DNA of 64,000 nucleotides from positions 85,963 through 149,962 of the forward strand of contig NZ_KQ948673.1 of assembly GCF_001514145.1 (NCBI RefSeq), given 5' to 3'. The DNA comes from Streptomyces canus (lineage in GTDB: Bacteria > Actinomycetota > Actinomycetes > Streptomycetales > Streptomycetaceae). The position numbers and the translations under genes are program-made. The notes under the pieces were generated by a model. That model was not told the origin of the DNA, did not search any database, and saw nothing but the letters and a program-made list of their open reading frames with translations. This document shows, piece by piece, positions 8,263 through 15,897 of the stretch (positions are counted from its first letter, which is position 1; every line of letters begins with the position of its first letter).

Positions 8263-9227
8263 GACGGCTCCTCGGTGGTCAGGAGACCGGTGTCGCGCAG
8301 TTCCTGCCAGAAGGCAGGGGGCACCGGGATCGCGAACTGGTCGGCGGCATCCTGGACTTCGGCCGCCGAACGGGCGCCCACCAGGACGCTCGCGACGGCC
8401 GGGTGGGCGGCGCAGAAGGCGAGGGCGGCGGCCCGCAGGCTGATGCCGTGCCGCTCGGCGGCCTCCCGCATGCGCAGGGCCCGGTCCAGCACGTCCCCGG
8501 ATGCCTGCGCGTAGTTGTACGTCGCTCCCGGCCGCGGATCGGCCAGCAGCCCGGAGTTGAAGGCGCCGCCGATCACCACGGAGACGCCCCGTGCCACGGC
8601 GGCGGGAAGCAGCTCGGTGAGCGCGCTCTGGTCGAGCAGGGTGTAGCGGCCGGCGCACAGCACCACGTCGACGTCGGTCTCGCGGACGAAGCGGGTCAGC
8701 ATCTCGGCCTGGTTCATGCCGGCGCCGATCGCCCCGACGACACCCTCGGAGCGGAGCTTCTCCAGGGCCGGGTAGCCCTCGCGGAAGGCCTCTTCGGCGT
8801 GGTCGTCGGGGTCGTGGAGGTAGACGACGTCCACGTGGTCGAGGCCGAGCCGTTCGAGGCTCGACTCGAGGGTGCGTCGTACGCCGTCGGCGCTGAAGTC
8901 CCAGACCCGGCGGTGGGTGGCGGGGACCGCGAAGCCGTCGGCGAGGTCGTCGCCGCCGTCCTCGGACGGCTCCAGGCGGCGGCCCACCTTCGTGGAGAGC
9001 GTGTACTCCGCGCGCGGATGCTCGCGCAGTGCCTCCCCCAGCCGGCGTTCCGACAGTCCGAGACCGTAGTGCGGGGCGGTGTCGAAGTAGCGGATGCCGC
9101 TCTGCCAGGCGACGGTGACCGCCTCGTGCGCCTGTTCGTCGCCGACCTCGGTGAAGAGGTTGCCGATGACGGCGGCGCCGAAGCCCAGTCCGCTGACCCG
9201 CACACCGCTCGTACCGAGGGTGTTCAC
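8259..9227 (-). CDS. Aldo/keto reductase, probable L-fucose 1-dehydrogenase
   Basis: AKR superfamily TIM-barrel oxidoreductase (322 aa). The catalytic set is visible: Asp/Tyr in FDTAPHYGLGLSE, Lys in LSTKVG and His in VVYLHDPDD. This subgroup includes L-fucose and D-threo-aldose 1-dehydrogenases, which oxidise the anomeric carbon with NAD(P)+ to give the lactone. Position between the SDR and mutarotase genes, with 4-base overlaps at both ends, supports the first oxidative step of L-fucose catabolism. Cofactor preference cannot be read from the sequence. Confidence 0.87.
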   Translation of the reverse strand: MNTLGTSGVRVSGLGFGAAVIGNLFTEVGDEQAHEAVTVAWQSGIRYFDTAPHYGLGLSERRLGEALREHPRAEYTLSTKVGRRLEPSEDGGDDLADGFAVPATHRRVWDFSADGVRRTLESSLERLGLDHVDVVYLHDPDDHAEEAFREGYPALEKLRSEGVVGAIGAGMNQAEMLTRFVRETDVDVVLCAGRYTLLDQSALTELLPAAVARGVSVVIGGAFNSGLLADPRPGATYNYAQASGDVLDRALRMREAAERHGISLRAAALAFCAAHPAVASVLVGARSAAEVQDAADQFAIPVPPAFWQELRDTGLLTTEEPS

Positions 9228-9979
9228 TGGCCCACCGGCCGCAGGCGCAGCCCCTGCATACCACCGTCGACGGCGAGAGAGGTGCCGGTGGTGGCGCCGG
9301 AGAGCGGGCTCGCCAAGTAGGCGATGGCGCCCGCGACCTCATCTGCCGAGACGAGCCGGCCGGTGGGCTGGCGGGCCTCCAGGGCGGCACGTTCGGCGGC
9401 CGGGTCGGGGGCCTTGGCGAGCAGCCGCCCGATCCACGGGGTGTCCGCCGTGCCGGGGTTGACGCAGTTCACGCGGATGCCCTCGCGGACGTGGTCGGCG
9501 GCCATGGCGAGGGTCAGGGAGTACACCGCCCCCTTGGTCGCGCTGTACAGCGCCCGCTGCGGAAGGCCCGCGGTGGCCGCGATGGAGGACGTGTTCACGA
9601 TTGCCGCGTGCGCGGACGCGCGCAGGTGGGGCAGGGCGGCGCGGGCGACCCGGACCATGCCGACGACGTTGACGTCGAGGACGCGGTGCCATTCGTCGTC
9701 GTCGTTGTCCGCCACGGTGCCCTGGGCGCCGATGCCCGCGTTGTTGACCACGACGTCGAGTCCGCCGAGGTCGGCCACGGCGGCGGCCACGGCCTCGCGG
9801 ACGGAGGCGTCGTCGGTGACGTCGGCGCGGTAGGCGAGCAGCGGCTTCTCGACCGAGGAGGGGTCCAGGTCGAGGACGGCGACCTGGGCGCCTCGCGCGG
9901 CGAGGAGTTCCGCGGTGGCCCGGCCGATGCCGGAGGCGCCACCGGTCACCAAGGCCTTGAGACCCTCGAAGTCACTCAT
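9224..9979 (-). CDS. SDR, probable 2-keto-3-deoxy-L-fuconate dehydrogenase
   Basis: Classical short-chain dehydrogenase/reductase (251 aa) with all expected motifs: cofactor loop TGGASGIG (about 13-19), NNAG (79-82), catalytic Ser in NTSS (129-132), YSATK (145-149) and a proline turn VNPGTADTPW. In the oxidative L-fucose pathway an SDR oxidises 2-keto-3-deoxy-L-fuconate at C4. Directly downstream of the L-fuconate dehydratase with an ATGA overlap, it fits that step. Asp in VLDLDP at the end of the second beta strand suggests NAD rather than NADP. Confidence 0.88.
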   Translation of the reverse strand: MSDFEGLKALVTGGASGIGRATAELLAARGAQVAVLDLDPSSVEKPLLAYRADVTDDASVREAVAAAVADLGGLDVVVNNAGIGAQGTVADNDDDEWHRVLDVNVVGMVRVARAALPHLRASAHAAIVNTSSIAATAGLPQRALYSATKGAVYSLTLAMAADHVREGIRVNCVNPGTADTPWIGRLLAKAPDPAAERAALEARQPTGRLVSADEVAGAIAYLASPLSGATTGTSLAVDGGMQGLRLRPVGQ

Positions 9980-11325
9980 GCCGCCTGCCCCTTCTTCTGT
10001 GTGTCGTTGGCGAGGTCTTCTGCCCAGAAGGCGCCGCCGGGGAACGTGTACCGCGCGATGGACTCGGGGCGCATGGCGGCCGAGAACCCCGGCGCGACGG
10101 GTGCCGTGTAGTGGCCTTCCCGGATCACCACGGGATCGAGGAAGTGGTCGTGCAGATGGTCGACGTACTCGATGACCCGGTCCTCGGTGGTGCCGGTGAC
10201 GGCCACGTAGTCGAACATCGACAGGTGCTGGACGAGTTCGCACAGGCCGACGCCGCCCGCGTGCGGGCAGACCGGCACACCGAACTTGGCGGCGAGCAGC
10301 AGGATGGCGAGGTTCTCGTTCACGCCGCCGACGCGGGCCGCGTCGATCTGGACGACGTCGAGGGCGCCGGCCTGGAGCAGCTGCTTGAAGACGACCCGGT
10401 TCTGCACATGCTCGCCGGTGGCGACCTTGACCGGGGCGACGGCCTTGCGGATCGCCGCGTGGCCGAGGATGTCGTCGGGGCTGGTGGGCTCCTCGATCCA
10501 GTACGGGTCGAACTCTGCCAGGGCCCTGGTCCAGCGGACCGCCTCGTCGACGTCCCAGCGCTGGTTGGCGTCGATCGCCATGCGGATGTCGGGGCCGACG
10601 ACCTGGCGGGCGACACGGCAGCGCCGTACGTCGTCCTCCAGATCCGCGCCGACCTTGAGCTTGATCTGCCGGAAGCCGTCGGCGACGGCCTCGGCCGCGA
10701 GCCGGGTGAGCTTCTCGTCGTCGTAGCCGAGCCAGCCCGCGGACGTGGTGTACGCGGGGTAGCCGGTGGCGAGGAGCCCGGTGATCCGTTCCTCGGCTCC
10801 CTCCCGCCCCCGCCGCAGGATCTCCAGCGCCTCCTCCGGGGTGAGCGCGTCCGTGAGGTAGCGAAAGTCGATCTGGCCGACCAGCCACTCGGGGTCGCCC
10901 TCGGCCAGCAGCCGCCACAGCGGCTTGTCCGCGCGTTTGGCGGCCAGGTCCCACACGGCGTTGACGACCGCGCCGATCGCCATGTGCATCACGCCCTTCT
11001 CGGGTCCCAGCCAGCGCAACTGGCTGTCGCCGATCAGGTCGCGGTTCAACGTCCCCGGGTCCGCGCACAGCTCATCGACGGACCGTCCGACCACATGCCC
11101 GCGCAGCGCCTCGATCGCGGCGACCTGGACCTCGTTGCCCCGCCCGATGGTGAAGGTGAACCCGTGCCCCTCGTGCCCGTCGGCCGCGTCCGTGCGCAGC
11201 ACGACGTAGGCCGCCGAGTAGTCGGGGTCCGGATTCATCGCGTCGGAGCCGTCCAGCTCGCGCGAGGTGGGGAAGCGGATGTCGTAGGTGTCTACCGCGG
11301 TGATGCGGGCGGGCGTCGGGGACAC
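9976..11325 (-). CDS. fucD: L-fuconate dehydratase (enolase superfamily)
   Basis: A 449-residue enolase-superfamily enzyme closely resembling L-fuconate dehydratase/ENOSF1. The N-terminus carries the group's hallmark TSRELDGSDAMNPDPDYSAA. The catalytic KxK is IKLKVG, metal ligands lie in AIDANQRW, WIEEPT and ATGEH, and the catalytic His is in CPHAGGVGLCE. It dehydrates L-fuconate to 2-keto-3-deoxy-L-fuconate. It lies 38 bases after the ABC permease and overlaps the SDR by 4 bases, in the eight-gene operon starting at 14948. This gene gives the best evidence that the operon is for L-fucose. Confidence 0.93.
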   Translation of the reverse strand: MSPTPARITAVDTYDIRFPTSRELDGSDAMNPDPDYSAAYVVLRTDAADGHEGHGFTFTIGRGNEVQVAAIEALRGHVVGRSVDELCADPGTLNRDLIGDSQLRWLGPEKGVMHMAIGAVVNAVWDLAAKRADKPLWRLLAEGDPEWLVGQIDFRYLTDALTPEEALEILRRGREGAEERITGLLATGYPAYTTSAGWLGYDDEKLTRLAAEAVADGFRQIKLKVGADLEDDVRRCRVARQVVGPDIRMAIDANQRWDVDEAVRWTRALAEFDPYWIEEPTSPDDILGHAAIRKAVAPVKVATGEHVQNRVVFKQLLQAGALDVVQIDAARVGGVNENLAILLLAAKFGVPVCPHAGGVGLCELVQHLSMFDYVAVTGTTEDRVIEYVDHLHDHFLDPVVIREGHYTAPVAPGFSAAMRPESIARYTFPGGAFWAEDLANDTQKKGQAA

Positions 11326-11363
11326 GGAGTGCCTTTCGGTAGGTGACGGGGACGCGGGCGGGG

Positions 11364-12389
11364 TCAGTCCTGGGCCCGGCCCGTCGTCACTCGGGCGATC
11401 ATGAGTGCGAGCAGGATGATTCCGCCGTAGATGGCGTCGATCCAGAAGGACGGCACCTGGGCCATCGTGAGCATGGTCTTGACCACGCCCAGCAGGAGTA
11501 CGCCTGTCAGCGCCCCGAACATGGTGCCGCGGCCGCCGTCGAGGCTGATACCTCCGATGACAGCGGCAGCGAACACCGTGAAGATCATGTTCTCGCCCTG
11601 GTTGGCGCCGATCGCGCCGACGTAGCCGGTGTACATGAGTCCACCGATCGAGGCGAGAACCCCGGCGACGATGTAGACACCCAGTCGGACACGGTCGACG
11701 CGGATGCCTGCGGCACGGGCCGCTTCGAGATTGCCGCCGATCGCGTACAACGACCGCCCGACACGGTGGTACTTGAGCACCAGGCCGGCAACGGCGAAAG
11801 CGGCGGCGGCGAGCCAGACCGACATGGGGATGTGCAGGAAGGTGGTGGTGGCCAGCGAGAAGAACGAATCCGGCATGTCGAACAAGGTCTTGCCCTTCGT
11901 GGCACCTACGAGGAGGCCACGCAGGATGATCAGCATGGCAAGCGTGACGATGAACGCGTTGAGCTTCACCTTCACCACAAGGATGCCGTTGAAGGCGCCG
12001 ATGGCCGCGCCCACGAGGGGGATGGCCAGCAGGGCTACGGGAGCGGGGAGCTCCGTGCCCCAGCCGGACTGTGCCGCCGGCAGTACCAGAAGTGCCGCCA
12101 CCGCCGGCGCGATGCCGACCATCGATTCCAGTGACAGGTCGAACTTGCCGGTGATGAGCACCAGCGACTCGGCGAGCACCACCATCGCCAGCGCCGCGGA
12201 TGAGGCCAGGATGGAGATCAGGGTGGCCTCGGTGAAGAAGGCGTCGTTGAGCAGTGCACCGAGTACGAGCAACAGCAACAGCGCTGGAACGAGAGCGAGT
12301 TCGCGAGCTCGGCGCAGCAGCACAGCCCTCGCTGACCGCACGTTGGGAACGCTCACCGGCTTCACCGGCGGAGCCTGCGTGTCAGCCAT
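11364..12389 (-). CDS. Ribose-type sugar ABC transporter permease (L-fucose?)
   Basis: Membrane component of a carbohydrate uptake 2 (CUT2, RbsC-like) ABC importer, 341 aa. About nine hydrophobic segments are visible. Family motifs include LITGKFDLSLESMVG and the cytoplasmic loop GGNLEAARAAGIRVDRVR, which contacts the ATPase, and GGISLDGGRGT near the C-terminus. It overlaps the ATP-binding gene by 8 bases. Co-transcription with fucD and downstream enzymes points to L-fucose import. Confidence 0.9.
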   Translation of the reverse strand: MADTQAPPVKPVSVPNVRSARAVLLRRARELALVPALLLLLVLGALLNDAFFTEATLISILASSAALAMVVLAESLVLITGKFDLSLESMVGIAPAVAALLVLPAAQSGWGTELPAPVALLAIPLVGAAIGAFNGILVVKVKLNAFIVTLAMLIILRGLLVGATKGKTLFDMPDSFFSLATTTFLHIPMSVWLAAAAFAVAGLVLKYHRVGRSLYAIGGNLEAARAAGIRVDRVRLGVYIVAGVLASIGGLMYTGYVGAIGANQGENMIFTVFAAAVIGGISLDGGRGTMFGALTGVLLLGVVKTMLTMAQVPSFWIDAIYGGIILLALMIARVTTGRAQD

Positions 12390-13875
12390 GGTGGTCCACT
12401 CCTTCGATGGAGGCGATCAGCTCGTGGTCGCGCCAGCCGGCCGGGTGCTCGGCGACCACGCGGCCGTGGAAGAGGACGAGGACGCGGTCGCAGCGGCGCA
12501 GGTCGTCGAGTTCGTCGGAGACGACGAGGACCGCGGTGCCGTCCTCGCGAGCGGTGTCCACGCGGGAGAGCAGGGATTCCTTGGACTTCACGTCGACGCC
12601 CGCGGTGGGGTTGATGAGGACGAGCAGGCGGGGGTCGGAGGCGAGGGCGCGGGCCATGACGACCTTCTGCGCGTTGCCGCCGGAGAGGTCGGAGACGGGC
12701 TGGTCGGGGCCCTCGGTGTGGATGTCGAGCCGGTCGATCAGTTCGGTGGCGAAGCCGCGCTTGCGGTCGGTGCCGACGAAGCCGTAGCGGCCGAGCCGGT
12801 CCAGGACACTGAGCGTGGCGTTGTCACCGATGGTCATGCCGAAGACCAGGCCCTGCGCGTGCCGGTCACGCGGGACGAAGCCGACTCCCGCCCTGAGGCT
12901 CGCCTGTACGTCGCCGAACGGCAGCGGCCTGCCGTCGAGCCGGGCCGTCCCGTTCGTCGGGGTGTGCAGTCCCGTGAACGACTCGGCCAGCTCGATCTTG
13001 CCGCTGCCGCTGATGCCGGCGAGTCCGACGACCTCACCGCGGCGCACGGTGAGGTCGACGTTCTCGTAGGCGTCGGAGGTGAGGTCGCGGACGTCGAGGA
13101 GGACCGGGGCGGTGTCCTCGACCTCCCTGAGCTGTATGGCCTGTTCGGCGATGGTCTCGCCGGCCATGGCCTCGATCAGGGCGGCCCGGGGCATGTCGGC
13201 GACCGGGGCCGTGGTGATCCAGCGGGCGTCCCTGAGAACCGTCACCGTCTGGCACACCTCGTACACCTCCTGGAGGTGGTGCGAGATGAACAGGAAGGTG
13301 ACGCCGGAGTCCTGGAGTGCGCGCATCCGGCCGAAGAGCCGCTCGATCTCCCGCTTGTCGAGCTGTGCGGTCGGCTCGTCGAGAACGATGAAGCGGGCGC
13401 CGAAGCTCAACGCCCTGGCGATCTCCACCATTTGGCGGTCCTCGACCTTGAGGTCGGCGGTGCGCGCCTCCGGGTCGACGCGCACGTCCCAGGTGTCGAG
13501 GAGCTCGGCGGCCCGGGTCCTCAGCCCACGCCAGCTGATGAACCCGCGCCGCAGGGGCTGCCGGTTGATGAAGAGGTTCTCGGCGACCGTCAACTCGGGT
13601 ACCACGGTGGGCTTCTGGTAGACGCAGGCGACCTTGCTCCGCCAGGCGTCCCGGTCGGCGAGGGGTGGCGCGGGCTCGCCGTCGAAGCGGACGGTTCCCT
13701 CGTCGGGAGCCTGCAGGCCGGTGAGGATCGTGACGAGGGTGGACTTGCCCGCGCCGTTGCGGCCGACGAGGGCATGGGACTCGCCGGGCAGGACGGTGAG
13801 GCGGCCGTCCGCGAGGGCGGCCGTGGGGCCGTACCGTTTGACGACCCCCTGGGCTTCAACGAGTGGGGCGCTCAT
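12382..13875 (-). CDS. Ribose-type sugar ABC transporter ATP-binding protein
   Basis: Double-domain CUT2 ATPase (RbsA-like, 497 aa from the ATG at 13875, in an ATGA overlap with the binding-protein gene). The first nucleotide-binding domain has Walker A GRNGAGKS and Walker B FIVLDEPT but a degenerate signature (KVEDRQMVE in place of LSxGQ). The second has a canonical LSGGNAQ signature, but its Walker B reads VLINPTAGVD, replacing the usual Asp-Glu pair. Thus probably only one composite site hydrolyses ATP. It pairs with the adjacent permease and lipoprotein to import a deoxyhexose. Confidence 0.9.
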   Translation of the reverse strand: MSAPLVEAQGVVKRYGPTAALADGRLTVLPGESHALVGRNGAGKSTLVTILTGLQAPDEGTVRFDGEPAPPLADRDAWRSKVACVYQKPTVVPELTVAENLFINRQPLRRGFISWRGLRTRAAELLDTWDVRVDPEARTADLKVEDRQMVEIARALSFGARFIVLDEPTAQLDKREIERLFGRMRALQDSGVTFLFISHHLQEVYEVCQTVTVLRDARWITTAPVADMPRAALIEAMAGETIAEQAIQLREVEDTAPVLLDVRDLTSDAYENVDLTVRRGEVVGLAGISGSGKIELAESFTGLHTPTNGTARLDGRPLPFGDVQASLRAGVGFVPRDRHAQGLVFGMTIGDNATLSVLDRLGRYGFVGTDRKRGFATELIDRLDIHTEGPDQPVSDLSGGNAQKVVMARALASDPRLLVLINPTAGVDVKSKESLLSRVDTAREDGTAVLVVSDELDDLRRCDRVLVLFHGRVVAEHPAGWRDHELIASIEGVDHHG

Positions 13876-14948
13876 TTGACCGTGTTGCCCCACAGCTTGG
13901 GGTCGTCGACGTTGTCCTTGGTGACCAGGGGCGCGGGGAGCTGGTCCTCCAGGATGCCGCTGGACAGCTTGACGATCGTGGAGTCATGGTCGGTCGGGCC
14001 GGGCTTGAAGGTCTTCCCCTGCATCGCGGCCTTGATGTAGTACATGCCGTACTTGGCGTACAGGTCGGCGGGCTGGGAGACGGTGGCGTCGATCTCGCCC
14101 TTGCGGATGGCGTCGAACTCCTGCGGGATGCCGTCGTTGGAGACGATGGTGATGTGGCCCGCCTGCCCGGCCTTCTTCAGCAGGCCCTTGGACTTGAGGG
14201 TCTGCAGGGTCGGCGCGAGGTAGACGCCGCCGGCCTGCATGTAGATGCCCTTGATGTCGGGGTTGGCGTTCAGGAGGGTGCCCAGCTGCGAGGCGGCCGC
14301 GTCGGACTCCCACTTGGCGGGGATCTCCAGCACCTTCAGCTTGGGGAAGTTCTTCTTCACGCAGGCCCGGAAGGCCTCGGAGCGGTCGCGGCCGTTGACG
14401 GAGGCCAGGTCGCCCATGATCTGCACGACCTTGCCGGAGGGGATCTGCTCCCCGAGGTACTGGCAGGCCTTCTCGCCGTACGCGACGTTGTTCGCCCGTA
14501 CGACCATGGCGACCTTGCCCTTGTCGGGGGCCACGTCCACCGCGACGACCGGGACGCCCTTGCGTTCGGCCTGGTCGAGGCCGGCCTCGATGGCGGCGCT
14601 GTCGAGGGGGGCGACGACCAATCCCTTCACGCCCTGGTTGAGCTCGTTGTTGATGTCGGTGATCTGCTGGGAGGGGTCGCTGTTGGAGTTGACCGTCTTC
14701 AGCGTGTCCACCCCCTCGGACTTGGCCATCTTGGGCACGTAGTCGTTGTACGACTGCCAGAACGGCGAGGTCAGCAGCGGCAGGATCACTCCTACCTTGC
14801 CGGTCCCGTCGCCTCCCTCGGCGCCGGTGCTGCCGGTGTCCTTGGTGCTGCCGCACGCGGCGAGCACGAGCGAGGCGCTCGCGGCCGCGGCCACCGCGCC
14901 GATGATGCGAAACCTGTTCCGCTTCCCCACCACTGTTCTGCCAGGCAT
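13872..14948 (-). CDS. Sugar-binding lipoprotein of CUT2 ABC transporter
   Basis: Periplasmic-binding-protein-like (PBP1/RbsB type) receptor, 358 aa. It has a type II signal peptide with lipobox LAAC, a Gly/Ser-rich linker, then two alpha/beta lobes (GVILPLLTSPFWQSYNDY; VVAPLDSAAIEAGLDQAE). The ATG at 14948 is chosen over 14963 because GAGGAG lies 8-9 bases upstream of it, whereas the earlier ATG overlaps that site. First gene of the L-fucose operon; the promoter and FadR-type operator are in the 190-base gap before the divergent regulator. Confidence 0.9.
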   Translation of the reverse strand: MPGRTVVGKRNRFRIIGAVAAAASASLVLAACGSTKDTGSTGAEGGDGTGKVGVILPLLTSPFWQSYNDYVPKMAKSEGVDTLKTVNSNSDPSQQITDINNELNQGVKGLVVAPLDSAAIEAGLDQAERKGVPVVAVDVAPDKGKVAMVVRANNVAYGEKACQYLGEQIPSGKVVQIMGDLASVNGRDRSEAFRACVKKNFPKLKVLEIPAKWESDAAASQLGTLLNANPDIKGIYMQAGGVYLAPTLQTLKSKGLLKKAGQAGHITIVSNDGIPQEFDAIRKGEIDATVSQPADLYAKYGMYYIKAAMQGKTFKPGPTDHDSTIVKLSSGILEDQLPAPLVTKDNVDDPKLWGNTVK

Positions 14949-15080
14949 CTGATGGCTCCTCATTGAGCGTGTCGAGCATGATCGAGCGTGAGCGTGTTCG
15001 AGCAGATGACCGCATACTTATCAGACCACTCACCCCTCGCAATACCCTCCGGCGGCAGATTTTCCGGTCTTTCGGCCATA

Positions 15081-15093
15081 GTGGTCCGACCAC
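15081..15093. promoter_or_regulatory. FadR-type operator in fucose regulator/transporter intergenic region
   Basis: GTGGTC-C-GACCAC is a perfect inverted repeat around one central base. It matches the TGGTCNGACCA core known for FadR-subfamily GntR regulators. A weaker site (ATCAGACCACT) lies near 15019-15029, beside TTATCAG, in the direction of the binding-protein gene. Both sit between the divergent regulator (15139) and binding-protein (14948) genes, so the regulator probably represses both directions until a fucose-derived inducer binds. Confidence 0.65.
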
Positions 15094-15138
15094 CTTGCCG
15101 GTTAGACTGCGGCGCACCCGGTGATGTGGAGGAACGGC

Positions 15139-15840
15139 GTGGACGAGACAGCCCCGCAGAAGGGAACCGTGACGCAGCGCGCCATCGAGCAGATCAAGGC
15201 GATGATCGGCGAGGGCCGGCTGGAGCCCGGCCAGCGGCTGCCGACCGAGCGTGATCTGGCCGTCCAGCTGGGCATCTCCCGCAGTTCGATGCGGGAGGCG
15301 ATCCGGGCGCTGACGGTGATGGGCGTGCTGGAGGCCCGGCACGGCTCGGGCATCTACGTCACCCAGCTGGAGGCGGGTGACCTGCTGGAGACCTTCGGCG
15401 TGGTCGCCGACCTGTCCCGGGGCCCGCGCCTGGTGGAGCTGCTCGAGGTGCGCCGCGTCCTCGAGTCGACGGCGACCGCGCTGGCCGCCGCCCGCATCAC
15501 GCCCGACCAGCTGGCCGAGGTCGAGAAACACCTCACGGCGATGAACGCCACCGACGACCCCGAGGAGATCCTCGCCCACGACCTGGCCTTCCACCGCGTG
15601 ATCGCGGTGGCGGCCGGCAACGACACGATGGCGGCCATCCTGGAGGGCCTGTCCTCGCGCACCTTCCGGGCGCGGGTGTGGCGCGGCTACCAGGAGGAGG
15701 GCGCGTTCGAACGGACGCGGCGCGAGCATGCCGCCATCCACCGGGCCCTGATCGCCCACGACCCGGAGGCGGCCCGGGCGGCGGCGGCCGCGCATGTGGG
15801 CGAGGTGGAGGAGTGGCTGCGGGCGCAGCTCGGGGGGTGA
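15139..15840 (+). CDS. GntR-family (FadR subfamily) regulator of the fucose operon
   Basis: A 233-residue regulator. The winged helix-turn-helix occupies about residues 8-75 (LPTERDLAVQLGISRSSMREAIRAL; HGSGIYVT is the wing). The all-helical FCD ligand-binding domain follows, with a metal/ligand-type AHDLAFHRVIA motif. GTG at 15139 follows GGAGG by six bases; the earlier in-frame GTG/ATG overlap that site. Divergent from the sugar-binding protein gene and next to its own likely operator, it is the obvious controller of the 7.1-14.9 kb operon. The effector may be L-fuconate or a keto-deoxy acid, as in related systems, but this is inferred. Confidence 0.9.
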   Translation: MDETAPQKGTVTQRAIEQIKAMIGEGRLEPGQRLPTERDLAVQLGISRSSMREAIRALTVMGVLEARHGSGIYVTQLEAGDLLETFGVVADLSRGPRLVELLEVRRVLESTATALAAARITPDQLAEVEKHLTAMNATDDPEEILAHDLAFHRVIAVAAGNDTMAAILEGLSSRTFRARVWRGYQEEGAFERTRREHAAIHRALIAHDPEAARAAAAAHVGEVEEWLRAQLGG

Positions 15841-15870
15841 GCCGCGGCGAGGATCAGCTCATGAGGTGAA

Positions 15871-15892
15871 GGGGGCGGGTCTCCCCGCCCCC
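15871..15892. terminator. Bidirectional hairpin terminator
   Basis: GGGGGCGGG (15871-15879) and CCCGCCCCC (15884-15892) form a nine-pair GC stem with a four-base loop. It lies between the convergent ends of the GntR regulator and the GH38 gene. There is no T-tract, as usual in Streptomyces. Confidence 0.65.
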
Positions 15893-15897
15893 CTGTC

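Noticed and set aside
9976..15840. L-rhamnose rather than L-fucose pathway
   Set aside because: The mutarotase family name suggests rhamnose, but the dehydratase carries the DGSDAMNPDPDYSAA hallmark of fuconate dehydratase, and an alpha-L-fucosidase lies in the same region. Not fully excluded.
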